DNA from: Dryococelus australis
Lineage: Eukaryota; Arthropoda; Insecta; Phasmatodea; Phasmatidae
Direction: 5' to 3'
Length of the DNA: 64,000 bases
NCBI GenBank assembly: GCA_029891345.1
Contig: CM057005.1
Location: forward strand, 63,949,260 to 64,013,259
Part shown: in pieces, positions 33,381 through 45,082 of the stretch
Layout: the number at the start of each line of letters is the position of its first letter
Position numbering within the stretch: the first letter of the stretch is position 1
Notes under the pieces: generated by a model
Told to the model about the DNA's origin: nothing
Database searches by the model: none
What the model saw: only the letters and a program-made list of their open reading frames with translations
Program-made: the position numbers and the translations under genes

Positions 33381-34952
33381 TCACGAAGCTGGACAAAAGA
33401 ACTCCGGAAGCACTGAATCAACCCGAGAGAAAATGGAAGGTCTACGGGGAATAGGTTTAAATTCAGTTTCGTCTAACATACGCGATAATGCGTTTGCCAA
33501 CGGATTTCTCCCACCCCTAACATGGTGAACCTTTAAGCGAAATCTCGACAAGCGCAAAACCCATCTGCCCAATTTTCCCAGCTGATGGGGATGAGACAAC
33601 ACCCAGCTGAGGGCCTCGTCATCTGTAAATAGGTCACACTCGTCATGTTCTATATAGGTGGTGAATTTTTCCAACACGAAAAGGCACGCAAGCGTCTCCT
33701 TTTCGTACGTTCCAAGGGCGTGTTCTGATTGATTCAAAGACCTACTCGCAAATGCAACTGGTGCAATATGACCGTCCCGCCATTGACCCAATGCCGCACC
33801 CAGGGCAAGTGTCGAAGCGTCCACCTGGACCACGAACCGTTTATTAAAATCGAGTAAAATCAATACCGGTGACGAGTCAAGTTTCTCTTTCAAAATACTA
33901 AAGGCCAGCTCTCGCTCGCGGTCCCAAACAATTTTTTTTTTTTTTTTTTTTTTTTAAGATGGTTATGTGGAGCTGCGATTTCCGAGTAAAGTTCAATAAA
34001 TCGCGAGTAATAGCCCATCATCCCTAAAAACCTTTGTACCTCTTTAAGGGTGCACGGACGGGGAAAATTGAAAATAGGGGCAATTCGCTCGGGGTCCAAT
34101 AATGATTTGCCGTCACACATAACATACCCTAAAAATTTTACTTTGTTAGCAGCTAGTGTGAATTTATCGGGATTTACCGTAAGACTTACCTCCCTAAACC
34201 GCTGCAATACTTTTCGTAAATGCATTAGGTGGTCACTCATATATTTTCACTATTAACAATCACGTCATCCACGTAATTGAATACCAAATCATATTTTACA
34301 TCTGAAAGTACGTGATCCAGCACTCTGGAGAGGGCTTGGCTACCGAAGTTAGCACCAATTGAGATCCTGATAAATTCAAACTGATTCCACGGAGTGCTAA
34401 AGACGTTATATCTTCGGCAAGCGGGATGTAAAAGGCACTGGTGAAAACTGTTATTCAGGTCCAGGACGGAATATATTTTGGCACGTCCCATATGTAATGC
34501 ACAGTCGACAGTGGGTAATGGAAAGGGGTCCTAATGAATTTTACAGTTAACTAAAGTATGATTTACGAGCAGCCTCTATGTATCACTATATCTGTTTTTA
34601 ACCAAAAAACCAGGGGAACAATAATCTGACGTGGAAGGAACTATGACGCCAGCCTGCAACAATTTATCTATAATTTCCCAAATGCTTTAAGCTTGGGAGG
34701 TGGGCATTTAAAGTGAGGATCACGTACCAGCACGTCATCAACAACCGCGAATCTGTACGGCAGCACGTCACACTTCCCTATCCTAGGGGTAATTACGTCA
34801 CTAAATTCCCGCTTAATTTGAGCCAATGTCTTTTCAAATTTGTCTGCAGAGTCGGCGACATTTTTAGACTGATTAGCACTTGCTATATTGACGCGAGCCT
34901 CATTCCCAGCATACAAACGAATTTTAATGCCGGGCGCAAACCCGAAAGACAA
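33381..34952 (-). pseudogene. Gypsy reverse transcriptase and RNase H relic
   Basis: The RT start is at 34952-34668 (IKREFSDVITPRIGKCDVLP). The palm is at 34491-34237 with IYSVLDLNNSFHQCLL and the catalytic FNYVDDVIV kept. It continues at 34240-33890 with LTVNPDKFTLAANKVKFLGY and EVQRFLGMMGYYSRFI, then a run of lysines encoded by a poly(A) tract of about 23 bases (33931-33955). RNase H at 33893-33381 has the first Asp (VVQVDAS), YEKETLAC and FTDDEALSWVL. The last expected Asp is lost (NPLANALSR where the family has ADALSR). Confidence 0.92.
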
Positions 34953-34968
34953 AGTGAAATCATTAAAA

Positions 34969-35283
34969 TCAATTAAGGCTCTTGTCTGACCAAGAAATTC
35001 CAGACCTAAAAATCATACTGTGGTTTAAAACCGGAAGCACCCAAAATTTAAAATTCCATGAGAAACGGCCTATTTTAATATGAAGTTTCACAACATAGGA
35101 AGCAGTTAAGATTTCCCCGCTCGCAATACATAACTTTACACTCTGCATGCGGTGTACACTAGCCTTAGCACTGACGATCAAATCCATTAAATTTTTAACA
35201 AACTGCCAGCTAAGTACGCAGTGCGTAGCACCCGTGTCAATAAGTGCAGGGTACAGTTGACCACCGCAAGCAACCTGAGCCAT
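34969..35283 (-). pseudogene. Gypsy aspartic protease relic
   Basis: A retropepsin-like domain with YPALIDTGATHCVLS (catalytic DTGA) near its N-terminus and a long beta-rich stretch. The usual C-terminal LG.D word is replaced by MIFRSGISW. It would cleave the Gag-Pol polyprotein. It lies between the zinc knuckles and RT, as expected. Confidence 0.88.
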
Positions 35284-35307
35284 ACATGTAGTAGGCGGAT
35301 TTTTTTT

Positions 35308-36529
35308 TTATCGATCGGGACCGGCGACTGGAAACGCCGCACCCGTTCCCAGCCGTCCGTCGTTTCCCGACCGAGGACAAGAAACACGAACGTGACGCAC
35401 TCTTCGGCATAAAAAGCATTTCCTTTCATTCCAAGGCACGCGTTGTTCGGTGCATTCACGGCTCGCGTGCCCACGTCTGCAACAGTTTCCACAACGTACA
35501 TTGTTATTTCGCTCATGGGCTATACTATGAACCACTTCATTTGTTGCCAGGGAATTATTTTGTACCGCATTCAATGCTAAACCCGGACGAACACTAGCAC
35601 CTCCACCCATAGCCCGCGGCAAGGCCGAACTCTGTTTACAAGAGTTGAAAGTTACATTAAATTCTCTCTCAGCCGCTAAACAACTTTGAATTTCTACGGC
35701 CCAGTTTCGTAATTCCTCCGTATCACGCGGAAAGCACGCAGCTCAAACTTGGGGAGTAACATTTTATAACACGATTTCCACCATATCGCGTTCTAACAAA
35801 TTAAGTCCTACAGCTCTTTGATAATCCATAATCGAGTCAATGAACTCACTGAGTGTTTCCTCGGGGCGCTGAAATCGATAAATTAAATCGCGCTCACACA
35901 CGCGTCTAACACGTGAGGTAAAAACATGAGCCAAAACTTTCTCATGAAAATTCTCTGCACTACAGTCACTGGAGTTTATTTCTTCCGTAATTAATGGGTG
36001 TGCATGACCTTGGCATTTAAGCGCTAAGGCGCGCAACAGGGTGACGTCATCACCAATGTGTAAATCAACGACTTTCGCTACAGCTATAACAAAAAATTGT
36101 AGCACCGCGCATGGCTCGGCAAGGGTCAAAAGGGGAACACTCTGTATACCCTAGAGGAAGATTTTTGAGGTGTAGGACTGTATAGAAAATTGACACACCG
36201 GCGCCGGCCTCTCGGTGGTCTTGCTCGCCTCCGGGATTCCGTTTCTCCAAAATGTTACGGCCCAACTCGCGAAGCTGTTCCATATTGGCCTCGGGTGGGA
36301 ACGAAACCTGGTGTTCCTGCAGAAAGGAGGTTAAAGCTGCCCTGTTGAGGTTGTATATATGAATGAAGTACCGTCGGCCATGACTATGTGCACGAAACAA
36401 AACAAATAACCACATTAACAGAGTACAGCGCAGTTTACTCTTGCGACGTAAACATGAGAGCACAAACGGATTCAGTTTCAATTTGCATTTATTCAGTTTT
36501 CCCTCTACTCTGATCACATATATTACCAA
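35308..36529 (-). pseudogene. Gypsy gag relic with two CCHC zinc knuckles
   Basis: The N-terminal part (36529-36065) includes YNLNRAALTSFLQEHQVSFP and a MEQLRELGRNILEKRN word. The capsid-like part (36129-35764) has RVCERDLIYRFQRPEETLSE. The nucleocapsid part (35622-35308) has two knuckles, CGNCCRRGHASREC and CFLCRRVRHVRVSC, both CX2CX4HX4C. Frames are broken between these parts. The product would package element RNA. Confidence 0.88.
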
Positions 36530-36690
36530 ATTTTATTAATATTAAAATCATTTAAAAAGGCAACCCTGGCACCAAAAGACCGTCAAAGCAGGGCGCTCCA
36601 ATAAAATAGTAATATTACACATTCTTGCAAATTGACAGAATATTAAGACCAAGCAACTGCATACTAAATTCAAAAGATACAAGAGAATAG
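36440..36690 (-). repeat. Right (5') LTR segment of the Gypsy element
   Basis: It aligns to the left LTR segment with about 90% agreement in the best stretches, but carries an extra ~55 bp (CATTTAAAAAGGCAACCCTG through CAGGGCGCTCC). The sequence from 36690 to about 37440 may belong to this LTR, but no matching copy exists on the left. Confidence 0.75.
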
Positions 36691-36699
36691 ATAAGTGAG

Positions 36700-37630
36700 A
36701 AATTGAATTCTCTGAAAACCTCAAAAAAGAATAGATTATTACAGCAATATTTATGTAATCAAAATATATTGAAATATAAATACTTGATCTCAAACAGCCA
36801 AACTTGAACATTTTAAAGGAAAGTTACGTCAAATGGGGTGCAATAGCCTTTCCAAAGCTTATCTGAACTAAAAACAATACGTACACACAACATTAATGGA
36901 AACACAATTTAAAACTTCTTAAAGCCGTTCTAGCACCGATGATTCCAAAAGCAAAGGCACTCGCAGATGGGTTATTAATTATTAAAGGTTTTAACATAGC
37001 GCAAGTCGATGCGGTCCCAATTCAATGCCATGAAGTTTTCAGGCGACAAGCAGCTAGGAATTTACATTACTTCAAGAAGTACACCATTTTAAAGCAAAGG
37101 AACTATAGGCATCACATAATACAAGTTACTCCAAACTTAATTTAGAGAAAATACAAAGGAAATGCCAAACAGACTTTAGTATGCAAGTAAAATAGCGCTC
37201 ACAAAACCCTAACTCGATTTACCGTCAATTCGCTATAACATGTCGCGAACCCACCTCATCTCGCACAGCAGCAGACGTTTGAGCTCCTCGACGCCAGCGA
37301 GGTTTAGGCTTTTGAACAGAGTCCATAGTGGACTGACGAGCAGAAATACCAGAGAGGTATTCTCGCCGAGCTGACCTGAGTAGGAATGGACGAGCTTTGC
37401 TCGAAAGCAAGCCTCGTCCAGCCAAAAAAATACACTAACCAATCACATCACTGTTGCTCGCGCAAGCACAGAAGGGGTAGGGGTAACTAAGAGGTAGGCG
37501 GGGAAAACGGGAGGGGAAAGGTAGCCAAGGCAATCGCAAGTGGAGCAGCAGTTCAAAATCTTTACAACAGATCAGCGCGCTCTATAACGCTGGTGGCGCA
37601 AGAACAAGCTGCGCAACTGGGTGTACTGAA
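36700..37630. other. Unassigned DNA, possible LTR remainder
   Basis: At 37380-37420 a near-perfect inverted repeat (GACGAGCTTTGCTCGAAAGC paired with its complement through GCCTCGTC) could form a hairpin. At about 37495-37520 the word GGCGGGGAAAACGGGAGG matches the centre of the SINE family, suggesting a further SINE fragment. No gene recognised. Confidence 0.35.
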
Positions 37631-37635
37631 TTTGA

Positions 37636-38067
37636 GAGTTTTGGGCGGCTCTTAACCCATTCAGACCCAGTGTACACAATTGTGTACATTACGCACATGT
37701 AGGTAAGCTTTGGTCTGTACTGCAAACTGCGAAACTCAGTGAGCAGTGATCTTACCTGAGGGTAAATGATTCGCAAACTGTGATACTAGTCTAGGTCATG
37801 ATTGGTTCATATTTCTATAGCCGAACATGTAGCCGACAGCTCATTGGCTATGAAAACGAAGCAAGTGTTGTGGCGATTTACGTACAGCAAGAATCATAAA
37901 TATATTTTCTTTGCAACACCCGAAACCGTAAATCAAAGTGGGTCTGGAAGGGTTAAGAGCGAGGTCTCGAGGGCCAGCGAGAGTGAAGCGAGGTGAACCC
38001 CGTCGACGAGAGACATAATTCGGGCGATAAAACCCGGGTATTATAACCCCTACACCACCATGGCCCC
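37636..38067 (-). mobile_element. tRNA-derived SINE, copy 7, split by a TTAA insertion
   Basis: The tail side 37636-37655 (TTTTGGGCGGCTCTTAA) and the head side 37953-38067 (TTAAGAGCGAGGTCTCGAGG through ACACCACCATGGCCCCC) make up one minus-strand SINE with a shortened middle. It is cut exactly at the TTAA of the conserved GTTAAGAGC word. Confidence 0.85.
37656..37952. mobile_element. piggyBac-like MITE at TTAA
   Basis: A 297-bp insertion bounded on both sides by TTAA (37652-37655 and 37953-37956). It has inverted ends CCCATTCAGACCCAGTG and, in reverse complement, CCCTTCCAGACCCACTT. A TTAA target plus CCC termini is the hallmark of the piggyBac superfamily. No transposase is encoded. A short palindrome, TGTACACAATTGTGTACA, lies just inside the left end. 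Confidence 0.9.
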
Positions 38068-38069
38068 CA

Positions 38070-39512
38070 AGAAATGCCCGAACATTTGACGGTTATGATT
38101 TTGTGAATGCAACGAAAGTCTGCAGACAACGTAAGGTACGTAATTTAGAGGTACAGAACATTTTTCACTAAGGTAATATTTTTACGCCTTGACAAGAGAA
38201 ATTAAACGAGTGAAAGTTAATGTTGTTGCATAACTTACCTGGCGTTTGAACTGCGCTGCAGTGCTTTTTGAAGTTGGAACCCACCGGAGACATTACTTTT
38301 AATCAAATAATCAAGCTGTGAGAGCAGGACTTATTTAGTTGACACGCCTCAGGATTCTATTTGTACTCACAGTGAGCTCTGTATGGAGCTCACGTTGCGT
38401 TTAAATTCTTTGGTACCCAACCCCTGGTTGTTAGTTTCTTCCGTGGATTGGAGAAAGCCAAGCGAGTAGACAGTAAAAGGTGCTCGAGATGAGGATAGTG
38501 TTGCATGGTGATAGACGTCCATTTAAGCTTCCGTGTTCACCGCACCGTGACAATATAGTACGCGTGTGTGTGCTAATTCGCTATAATCTTGTGAACGTGA
38601 AATGGGCAGGAACTAAACGAAATAAGAGCAATGTCCACAAATTTAAACATCAAGCGGTTGGCTTGGTTTTCTTACGAAACTATCGTAAACGTGTCTCCAC
38701 TATATTTATCTACAAAAAGAAGATCGTTCGAAAAGGATTGCTGTAACTTAAAAAAACACTACACGAACCCGAGCGGGAATAACAGTAGCAGCCTGTATTG
38801 AACATTCCTGCCGACCGCTTAACATTCTCCCGCTTCTCCGCCTCAGACTTGAAAATAGCTTTTGCCCACCGCGCTAGTAACGCATTTCGCAGATAACACG
38901 AGGGCATGTCTTGCGCGAGGAAAATGTACCTCTTGAGCCGAAGACTCTTGAACTCTGCACTTGTTCCGGGTATTGTCCATTCCCAAGCTTATCCGAGTCT
39001 CGAAAAACTACACCAAAGGGACAACACACCGCATTCGTGCGCACTCAGGGTAGCAATATTCTGCATAAGAACTATTTCTTATTACGCACCACCAACACGC
39101 CTATTTTCTACCTGCTTATATTCATAATAATTATCGACAATTCTATGTAAAATACATTCTATATAAAATGCAAGTAAAAGTGATACACGACATTTTTAGG
39201 AAAACAACCATACAAATCATACATGGGGTGATTTTTTTAAAGGTTTGATTTAAAAAGTTCAAAGAAACCACGAATAAGCTACATAAGGCCCACGAAAAAC
39301 AAACTGATTCCAACCGTACAGGAGAAAATGGGGGGTAGGGTGCGCATTCAGGTTGCGCAGGAAAATTGGATTTTATTTATAAAAAATATCACAATCTACA
39401 ACAACGTTGTTAGAATTTGGGATCGAAACGATGTTCCTGTAAGTGAGCGTATACTTGGAGATGTTTATACACGTCCTCTAACCTAGTTTAATACAACTAG
39501 AGTATATTCAAT
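38070..39512. other. Unassigned DNA
   Basis: Several moderate frames (38480-38746, 38906-39150 on plus) show no recognisable domain. No repeat match in the window. Confidence 0.3.
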
Positions 39513-39513
39513 T

Positions 39514-39933
39514 TATAGTCTATTCACGGTTTCTTCACACTTTTCGAATAAAACCTTTGGAAAATCGTACCATGTATTACGTGTTTGGTTCTTTCATAAG
39601 TATTTTATGAATCATAATCGTTTGATACTTCATGTTAAAGTAAAAAGTCTTATTTTTTCATTAAATTGAACATTTACTGATATTTTATACGTACATTGTA
39701 ATTATTAAAATGAATAAAAACAGGGATGAAATAGGTATGTTCGTAATGCCTGGTAAGAAATAGTTCTTATGTAAAATATTACTAAAGCGACTGCGCACGA
39801 ATGCAGTGTGCTGCCCTTTGGTGTAATTTTCTAGAGTAGGTTAAACTTTATTAGCATGAGGCGGAGGAATACCCTTAGAGTAGAACTTGAGCTGGCCTTC
39901 AGACAAGTTGGAAGTAACCGTGAACTGACTATA
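39514..39933. mobile_element. Family C MITE, copy 2
   Basis: Left end TATAGTCTATTCACGGTTTC, right end TAACCGTGAACTGACTATA. It has the same internal order as copy 1 (CATGTATTACGTGTTTGG, AATAAAAACAGGGATGAAAT, GGCGGAGGAATACC). Both outer TA dinucleotides are present. Confidence 0.85.
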
Positions 39934-40058
39934 GTCAAAGTATTTCGTACGCGTAAAAGAATAGATCTGTTGAAATTCACGTGTAAACAAACACATTGAT
40001 CACTGTTGAACATGCGACTTGGAAAGTTTTATTGGTGACGTGTGGGTTAATGTTAGGT

Positions 40059-40288
40059 ATAGGCTATTCACGGTAAAGTGAACACTTTTGAAGGCATCTC
40101 ATTTTGAATAATATTCAATAAATATATTTTCTTTTATCCTTAGACTTAAACTTCCCAATGAGGTGGAATATACTTATATACTTGCATGGAAATGTTTATT
40201 TTTAAAAGTGATTAAAGAATAAAAAATGGATGAAAGGAAGGAGTAACTAGGGCCTCAAATATGCTCACTTTACCTTGAACAGCCTTTA
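40059..40288. mobile_element. Family B MITE, copy 4
   Basis: 230 bp, with TATAGGCTATTCACGGTAAAG at the left and CACTTTACCTTGAACAGCCT at the right. It shares with the 28.7-kb copy the AAAGGATTAAAT/GGATGAAAGGAAG type interior in opposite orientation. Confidence 0.85.
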
Positions 40289-40289
40289 C

Positions 40290-41212
40290 ATGCCGAGAAG
40301 ATGAAGGTCGGTCAGCCTCATCTTCTGTCTAGGATACCGACAGCAGTACACTTCTGATTAAGGTTTTTAATCAATAACAATTTAACTGTTTATTTAGAAC
40401 TTTTTACAGTCCTGTAAATATTCCTCTTTTTGCTCATTTCCAGGATATGCGTCCAGTTCCTCAACATGATGTCTTTTGTTACTTTAGGACATTGGCCTCG
40501 AACGTTCATCTCACTTGGCTGATAAAATTTGGATAACTGCACGCTAAAATTTGCTTTAAAAAAAAAAGCCTCTTAGGTAACGTTTCACTTCTCTTTCACG
40601 GGCCGAAAATTTTTCCTGCTCGAGATGAAGAGAAATATCGAAATAATTAGTAGGTGTGCTGTAAGAGATACTTATTTCTTTTACGTAACGTCTGATTGTT
40701 ACGGAAATAACGCGTTCCTATTCGTTACGCCCTTCTATAACTACAGTTCACGTAACCGTTTGATAAATTGGCATTAGTGTTTGAGTTCCGGCTGAAATAT
40801 GAATCTTTCATGATTCATAACTCAGCCGGCGTAAACTAAATAGTAACTTTAGAATTTGCCGAGATTCTGCTTATCGCTGTGATGAACTTTCAGATTATGA
40901 GTGGACGAATTTCTGAAGGCAATTAACAAACCGGTAAGTAATAAACCTACCTCCCAAATATTTTTCTGCGTCCTGCTTTACAACAGGTTTCTTAATGATT
41001 CTACTGGCACATAATTAAAGTGAATGAATTGAATACGTTTCCGACTCTATTTTCTTTCGTGATTTATATTTATTTTTGGACGGCGTGGTTGCGTGACAGA
41101 GTAAAGTTCATTATTAGCAATTTGAGTTCAAATTTTTCACCGGCTAGCAAAACCATTCTTTGGAGATCAACCAGACCTTTTCCCAATACCAATCCACGAT
41201 TATTTGTCTAAA
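40290..41212. other. Unassigned DNA
   Basis: No recognised gene or repeat. A short inverted pair, GCTGAAATATGAATC/GATTCATAACTCAGC, occurs at about 40790-40825. Confidence 0.35.
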
Positions 41213-41622
41213 AAGACTGGCTTATTTCCTATTCGTTAAGCACTTTTAAAGCAGTCTAAAAAAATTCCCTGTCCGTGCCTGTCTATATTTTAACGTAAAC
41301 GTGGACATTCATATTCCCTGTAAAGTTGGCAATGATGTAAGAAAATAGTTCAGTGTCTTAACATCTTATTTCAAGAATGACAAAATTTTTGGGCATTTAT
41401 TTTATTCAGTTTTATTTGTTATATTAACATAAGAGGCTTTATTAGATAAATCAAATTTTGGGCTGTTAAAAATTTTACATTTACACTTGATGAACGTATA
41501 AATAAACTGAGAGAGTGCTTGGCAATAAAAAATTTCCATATGGTGGACTGGTACAAAATGGGTAAGGAATTAGATCCTAAAGGGAACATTCAAAATACTC
41601 GATATATTGTGAATAGCCTTTA
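41213..41622. mobile_element. Family A MITE, copy 5, very degraded
   Basis: An old copy recognisable by GTAAAGTTGGCAATGATG, GTGTCTTAACATC, an AATTTTACATTTACACTTGATGAACG-like region and a final GTGAATAGCCTTTATA. It lies 11 bp from the better-kept copy that follows, so family members here stand nearly head to tail. Confidence 0.6.
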
Positions 41623-41633
41623 TAAAAATAACT

Positions 41634-42058
41634 AAAAGCTGTTCACGATAAAGTGACCGCTTTTGAAATCAAACTTAGAAAAAAGTCACTGCCCCTACCT
41701 GCAAATATTTCAACGGGTACTCTGAGTGACATGCGCCCAGTAAAGTTGTAACGATGGATGGGAAGTAGTTCCGTATCTTAACGTCAAATAAAAAGTGTTA
41801 GGTAACCATTTCTGACAACTTTAATTATTTTTTCTCTTCATGTTTCTTTTTTATTGCATAGAAGTGTAAAAATTAGCATATTTGTTAGATATTAACTTTT
41901 CAAATAATTTCACAGCTTCACTTGACTGACGCATGAATAAAGTGAGGAGGCCCAGGACAATGTTATTCTCACATAAGGCGGAACAATACGCAACGTACTT
42001 ACAAGTAGATTTTAAGCAGAGCTTTCAAAAGTGCTCATTTTCCCGTGAATAGCCTATA
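41634..42058. mobile_element. Family A MITE, copy 6
   Basis: A well-kept copy: AAAGCTGTTCACGATAAAGTG at the left, GTGCTCATTTTCCCGTGAAT and AGCCTATA at the right, with the internal words CACTGCCCCTACCTGC, GTTGTAACGATGGATGGGAA and CTGACGCATGAATAAAGTG. Confidence 0.88.
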
Positions 42059-42059
42059 T

Positions 42060-43795
42060 TTTCGTACAACTGCATTTAAATTCAACTAATCACGATACTT
42101 GTATAACGAATCTGAAAAAAAAAAATTCCGGTTAAATAAAAAGTCTTCCAGGAAAAATGAAACACTAAATTACTAAGCTGAATGGCCTTTCGGAAAATGG
42201 TACTCGAGATGAGTGAACTTGCAGAGAAGGTGGTGACGAGGTTTGACGTTAATTATCCCCCCCCCCCCCATCACCTCGAGTGTTGCTGCTGGGAAGGTGT
42301 GAACGTGCTGCCGGTGGAGGGGGGGGGGCGTGTATTTCCACGTTAACAAACCACGAGGGCCAGTCCCCGTGAGCTGGCCCATCTCTTGCCGGCGACATCA
42401 CAGGACGCCGCGGTAATCAAACTATGTAAATACGCCCTTCTGACGCCCGCCCCTGCTCAAAGACTCCCCTTCATTAAATACGACATAAATTTTGATCAGC
42501 ATTTGTGAAGGTTCGTGAAGCGCATGGGAAGGGGGTTCGGGGGGGGGGGGGTGTCGTCAACCGGGTGTAGCTTTCACAAAAACCAAAGTGAAACAAGGAC
42601 CATGACTAATTATGTATATTTCTTCCTCTAAGGATGCTTGCCACAGGTTGAGAAACTTGAGTCGCTTTTTTTTATTCACAAAAAGTAACTTCTTTCAACT
42701 CTGCTGGTGTACCTACACTAAGAGGGAAAGCTGCACTAACTGCACTATAACTGCACTATACCAGCAACACTTTTTTTTCGGTTGAAATAAACGGACGTAT
42801 AAATATACGCTGCCCTTTAACATGTCATCGTACTGTTGCAATGCCCATTATGTTTTATGTCGAAATCTGGGTAAAAGTAATTTAAAATGTAAAATTTATA
42901 AAATATAAAATTTATAAAAAAATTTAAAATATTTAGAATTAATTTATATAAAATAATTTATATAAAATAATCAATGAAAAATATTGTTTACATACTATTT
43001 ACTCTAAAAATAACAAAATTCAACTTAAAACAAACATATAATTTAAAAAAGAAAAGGATGCTCACTGCAAATTTTTCAAATAAAACATTTTTATTAAATG
43101 CGAGAAGATTACTTTCCCGTGGCTTGGGAAAGTTTTGAGCACAGTTATAACGTTTCCGTGCTAATGTAAACATTTTGAAATCAATCTACGGAAAAAAAAT
43201 ATTTCCACTATAACTACATATGTGTTTACGTGACCATTGTCTGACGCACTTTCAGTCATCTTGGAGAAGAATTAAGAGATTTAGCTTTGTACATTGTTAC
43301 TAAATACAGAACTGCATAACTTAGTGACGTGTGAAAAATAAATTTGTTTTTATTTTATGCAAAATATAGTAATATCTGAAGCAGTGCATGCTATAAAACG
43401 CGTGGTTTTTAATATTTACAACGCTTCCACGTATCATAAGGTTCATTTCAAATATTAATTTTTACATGCGGAACAAGGATACACATAAGGGCAAAAAGGA
43501 CACTGTTAATCTTGACCCAAGTTTGTCGAATTTATGGGGAAAAACACGTGCACCACACGTCTTAAAAATTTATAATACTGACGACTGTTAACACATTTGT
43601 GTATATAGGTGATCCCTGTACATAGTAAACTTCACAGCCTTTCCTTTTTTCACCACTTTTAGAAACTAAATTAAGTATGTAAATACGAAAATGTATAATA
43701 CAAATATTCCTGTGGCAAATGTTGCACTATTAAAAGCATGCTTTTTTCTCATGATAATTTGTGCACTGAAATATTGCACATAAGCTACATTCGCA
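42060..43795. other. Unassigned DNA with poly-C and poly-G runs
   Basis: A cluster of homopolymers lies at 42257-42269 (C run), 42319-42328 (G run) and 42538-42551 (G run), inside a GC-richer 300-bp block. The rest is AT-rich. No gene recognised; the minus-strand frame at 42173-42382 is a by-product of the GC-rich block. Confidence 0.4.
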
Positions 43796-43799
43796 CTTG

Positions 43800-43990
43800 C
43801 CGACCTCCCGTAGCGCAGTCGATTGGTGCGCCACCGACCTGGCGTGCGAGGGGCTCTGCGTTAGAATCTCGGGCAAGGCATGGGCGTTAATTTAAGTTAA
43901 GCTATAAGTTAGTCTGCAAGCCGCCCCCTGCCAAGCTTCCGAGCATAAAACCCGGGGACGTTAAAAAGCCCAATACAATATACTCGCCTA
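43800..43990 (+). mobile_element. Second tRNA-derived SINE family
   Basis: The A box is CCGTAGCGCAGTCGATTGGT and the B-box region is GCGTTAGAATCTCGG, with GGCAAGGCA closing an acceptor-like stem against GACCTCC. A non-tRNA body follows (ATGGGCGTTAATTTAAG... CCCGGGGACG), and an AATACAATATAC-type tail. The tRNA-like stems contain mismatches, so this is read as a SINE and not a working tRNA gene. It differs from the main SINE family in head, body and tail. Confidence 0.75.
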
Positions 43991-44079
43991 TGGCAGCAGA
44001 GGCGTGTTCTATAGACATTTCACAGCTGTTCTGTAATGTAGTATCGAAAACAGGTTGGAATGTTTTTCACCTACTTGGG

Positions 44080-44545
44080 GATTTTAATTTAGAAAAATAT
44101 TGGAAAATTATCTTTTTAGGTATTTGCATATCCAACCTTTAAAAGCAATGCGCAAAACGATAGCTTACCAGGTTACTTAGCTATTGAGGAGCCCTCGAAA
44201 ATACATTTAACCCATTTCCATCCTCTTAGATGTTGTATTTGAAATAAACAACTGAAATTAGTTTCTATGTATTTTCATACGCTAAATTTTCAAGCGGAGA
44301 GCACAAATATATCTCATCGGGTTGATAAGTTATTGCGAAATCTTTGAAAACATGTTTTTCCCTATTTTCGCCAAGTTAGTGGTTGAATTTTACAAAATCC
44401 TTTCTTAATGGGTGCCTGCACTCAAAGGAGAATGCATCTCTAAATGTGCACGCTTTTGCAGCCAACGGTTGGGTCTGTGCAGTGTGCAGTTAGCAAATCA
44501 GTATGCCAGTCAACTTAATTTCATACGTATGCAGATATTTTATAT
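44080..44545 (+). repeat. Dispersed repeat with degenerate ~130-bp internal units, copy 2
   Basis: It parallels the 8.96-9.55 kb repeat: TTTTTAGGTATTTGCATAT, CTATTGAGGAGCCCTCGAAAA, TTTTCGCCAAGTTAGTGG, then the tail TGCCTGCACTCAAAGGAGAA and TGCAGCCAACGGTTGGGTCT. Both copies lie on the same strand. Confidence 0.6.
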
Positions 44546-45080
44546 AAGGGCCACCAACATGATTCGAAGAAGAAGAGAGCAGGTAAACGAAAGCCATCTA
44601 TCAGTAACCTACTTGCTTAATATCAAATATATTTTAGTCTACCTTATTTATTTTGAACTAATCTCGTTACAGATCACGGTTTGGACTCTAACGACTTCTA
44701 TAACGCCAACATTCCGTTGCTGTGTCCCTGATTCTTCGTAAACATTTTCCCGAGGCGTAACTGTTTACTATATACTCGATTCACGGTGAACTTTGATTAA
44801 AATATATCATGAGAATTGGATTCTGTTTACCGTAACTACGGCATGTTTATTTTTGAAGCAAAATCACTAAAATTGTAGCAAGTGTAAGTCGTTATCCAGA
44901 TTGTTTTCAGCGTATTTAACAGCGACAATTATAAACTTTAAAATATGAAATACTGATGTTGTATTACAGACCCAGATACGGTGTCATAACTGAATTACCT
45001 ACCAAGAAAAGGTTAGGTAATTGAAGATAAACAATATGGACGGCTCTTACATGTGGACTGATTTAACATTCCTCTTTATC
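44546..45080. other. Unassigned AT-rich DNA
   Basis: No recognised gene or repeat. Confidence 0.35.
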
Positions 45081-45082
45081 GG

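Larger units (their letters stand above)
31931..36690 (-). mobile_element. Gypsy-type LTR retrotransposon, decayed
   Basis: On the minus strand the order is long terminal repeat (right), gag, two zinc knuckles, aspartic protease, reverse transcriptase, RNase H, integrase, long terminal repeat (left). RT before integrase places it in the Gypsy (Ty3) superfamily, not Copia. All genes carry stops and shifts. There is no envelope frame after integrase. Matching LTR segments are short (about 200 bp) and the right LTR may extend to about 37440, so the true borders are uncertain. No target duplication was resolved. Confidence 0.9.

Noticed and set aside
43807..43880. Functional tRNA gene
   Set aside because: A and B boxes are present but acceptor pairing has mismatches and a SINE-type body and tail follow.
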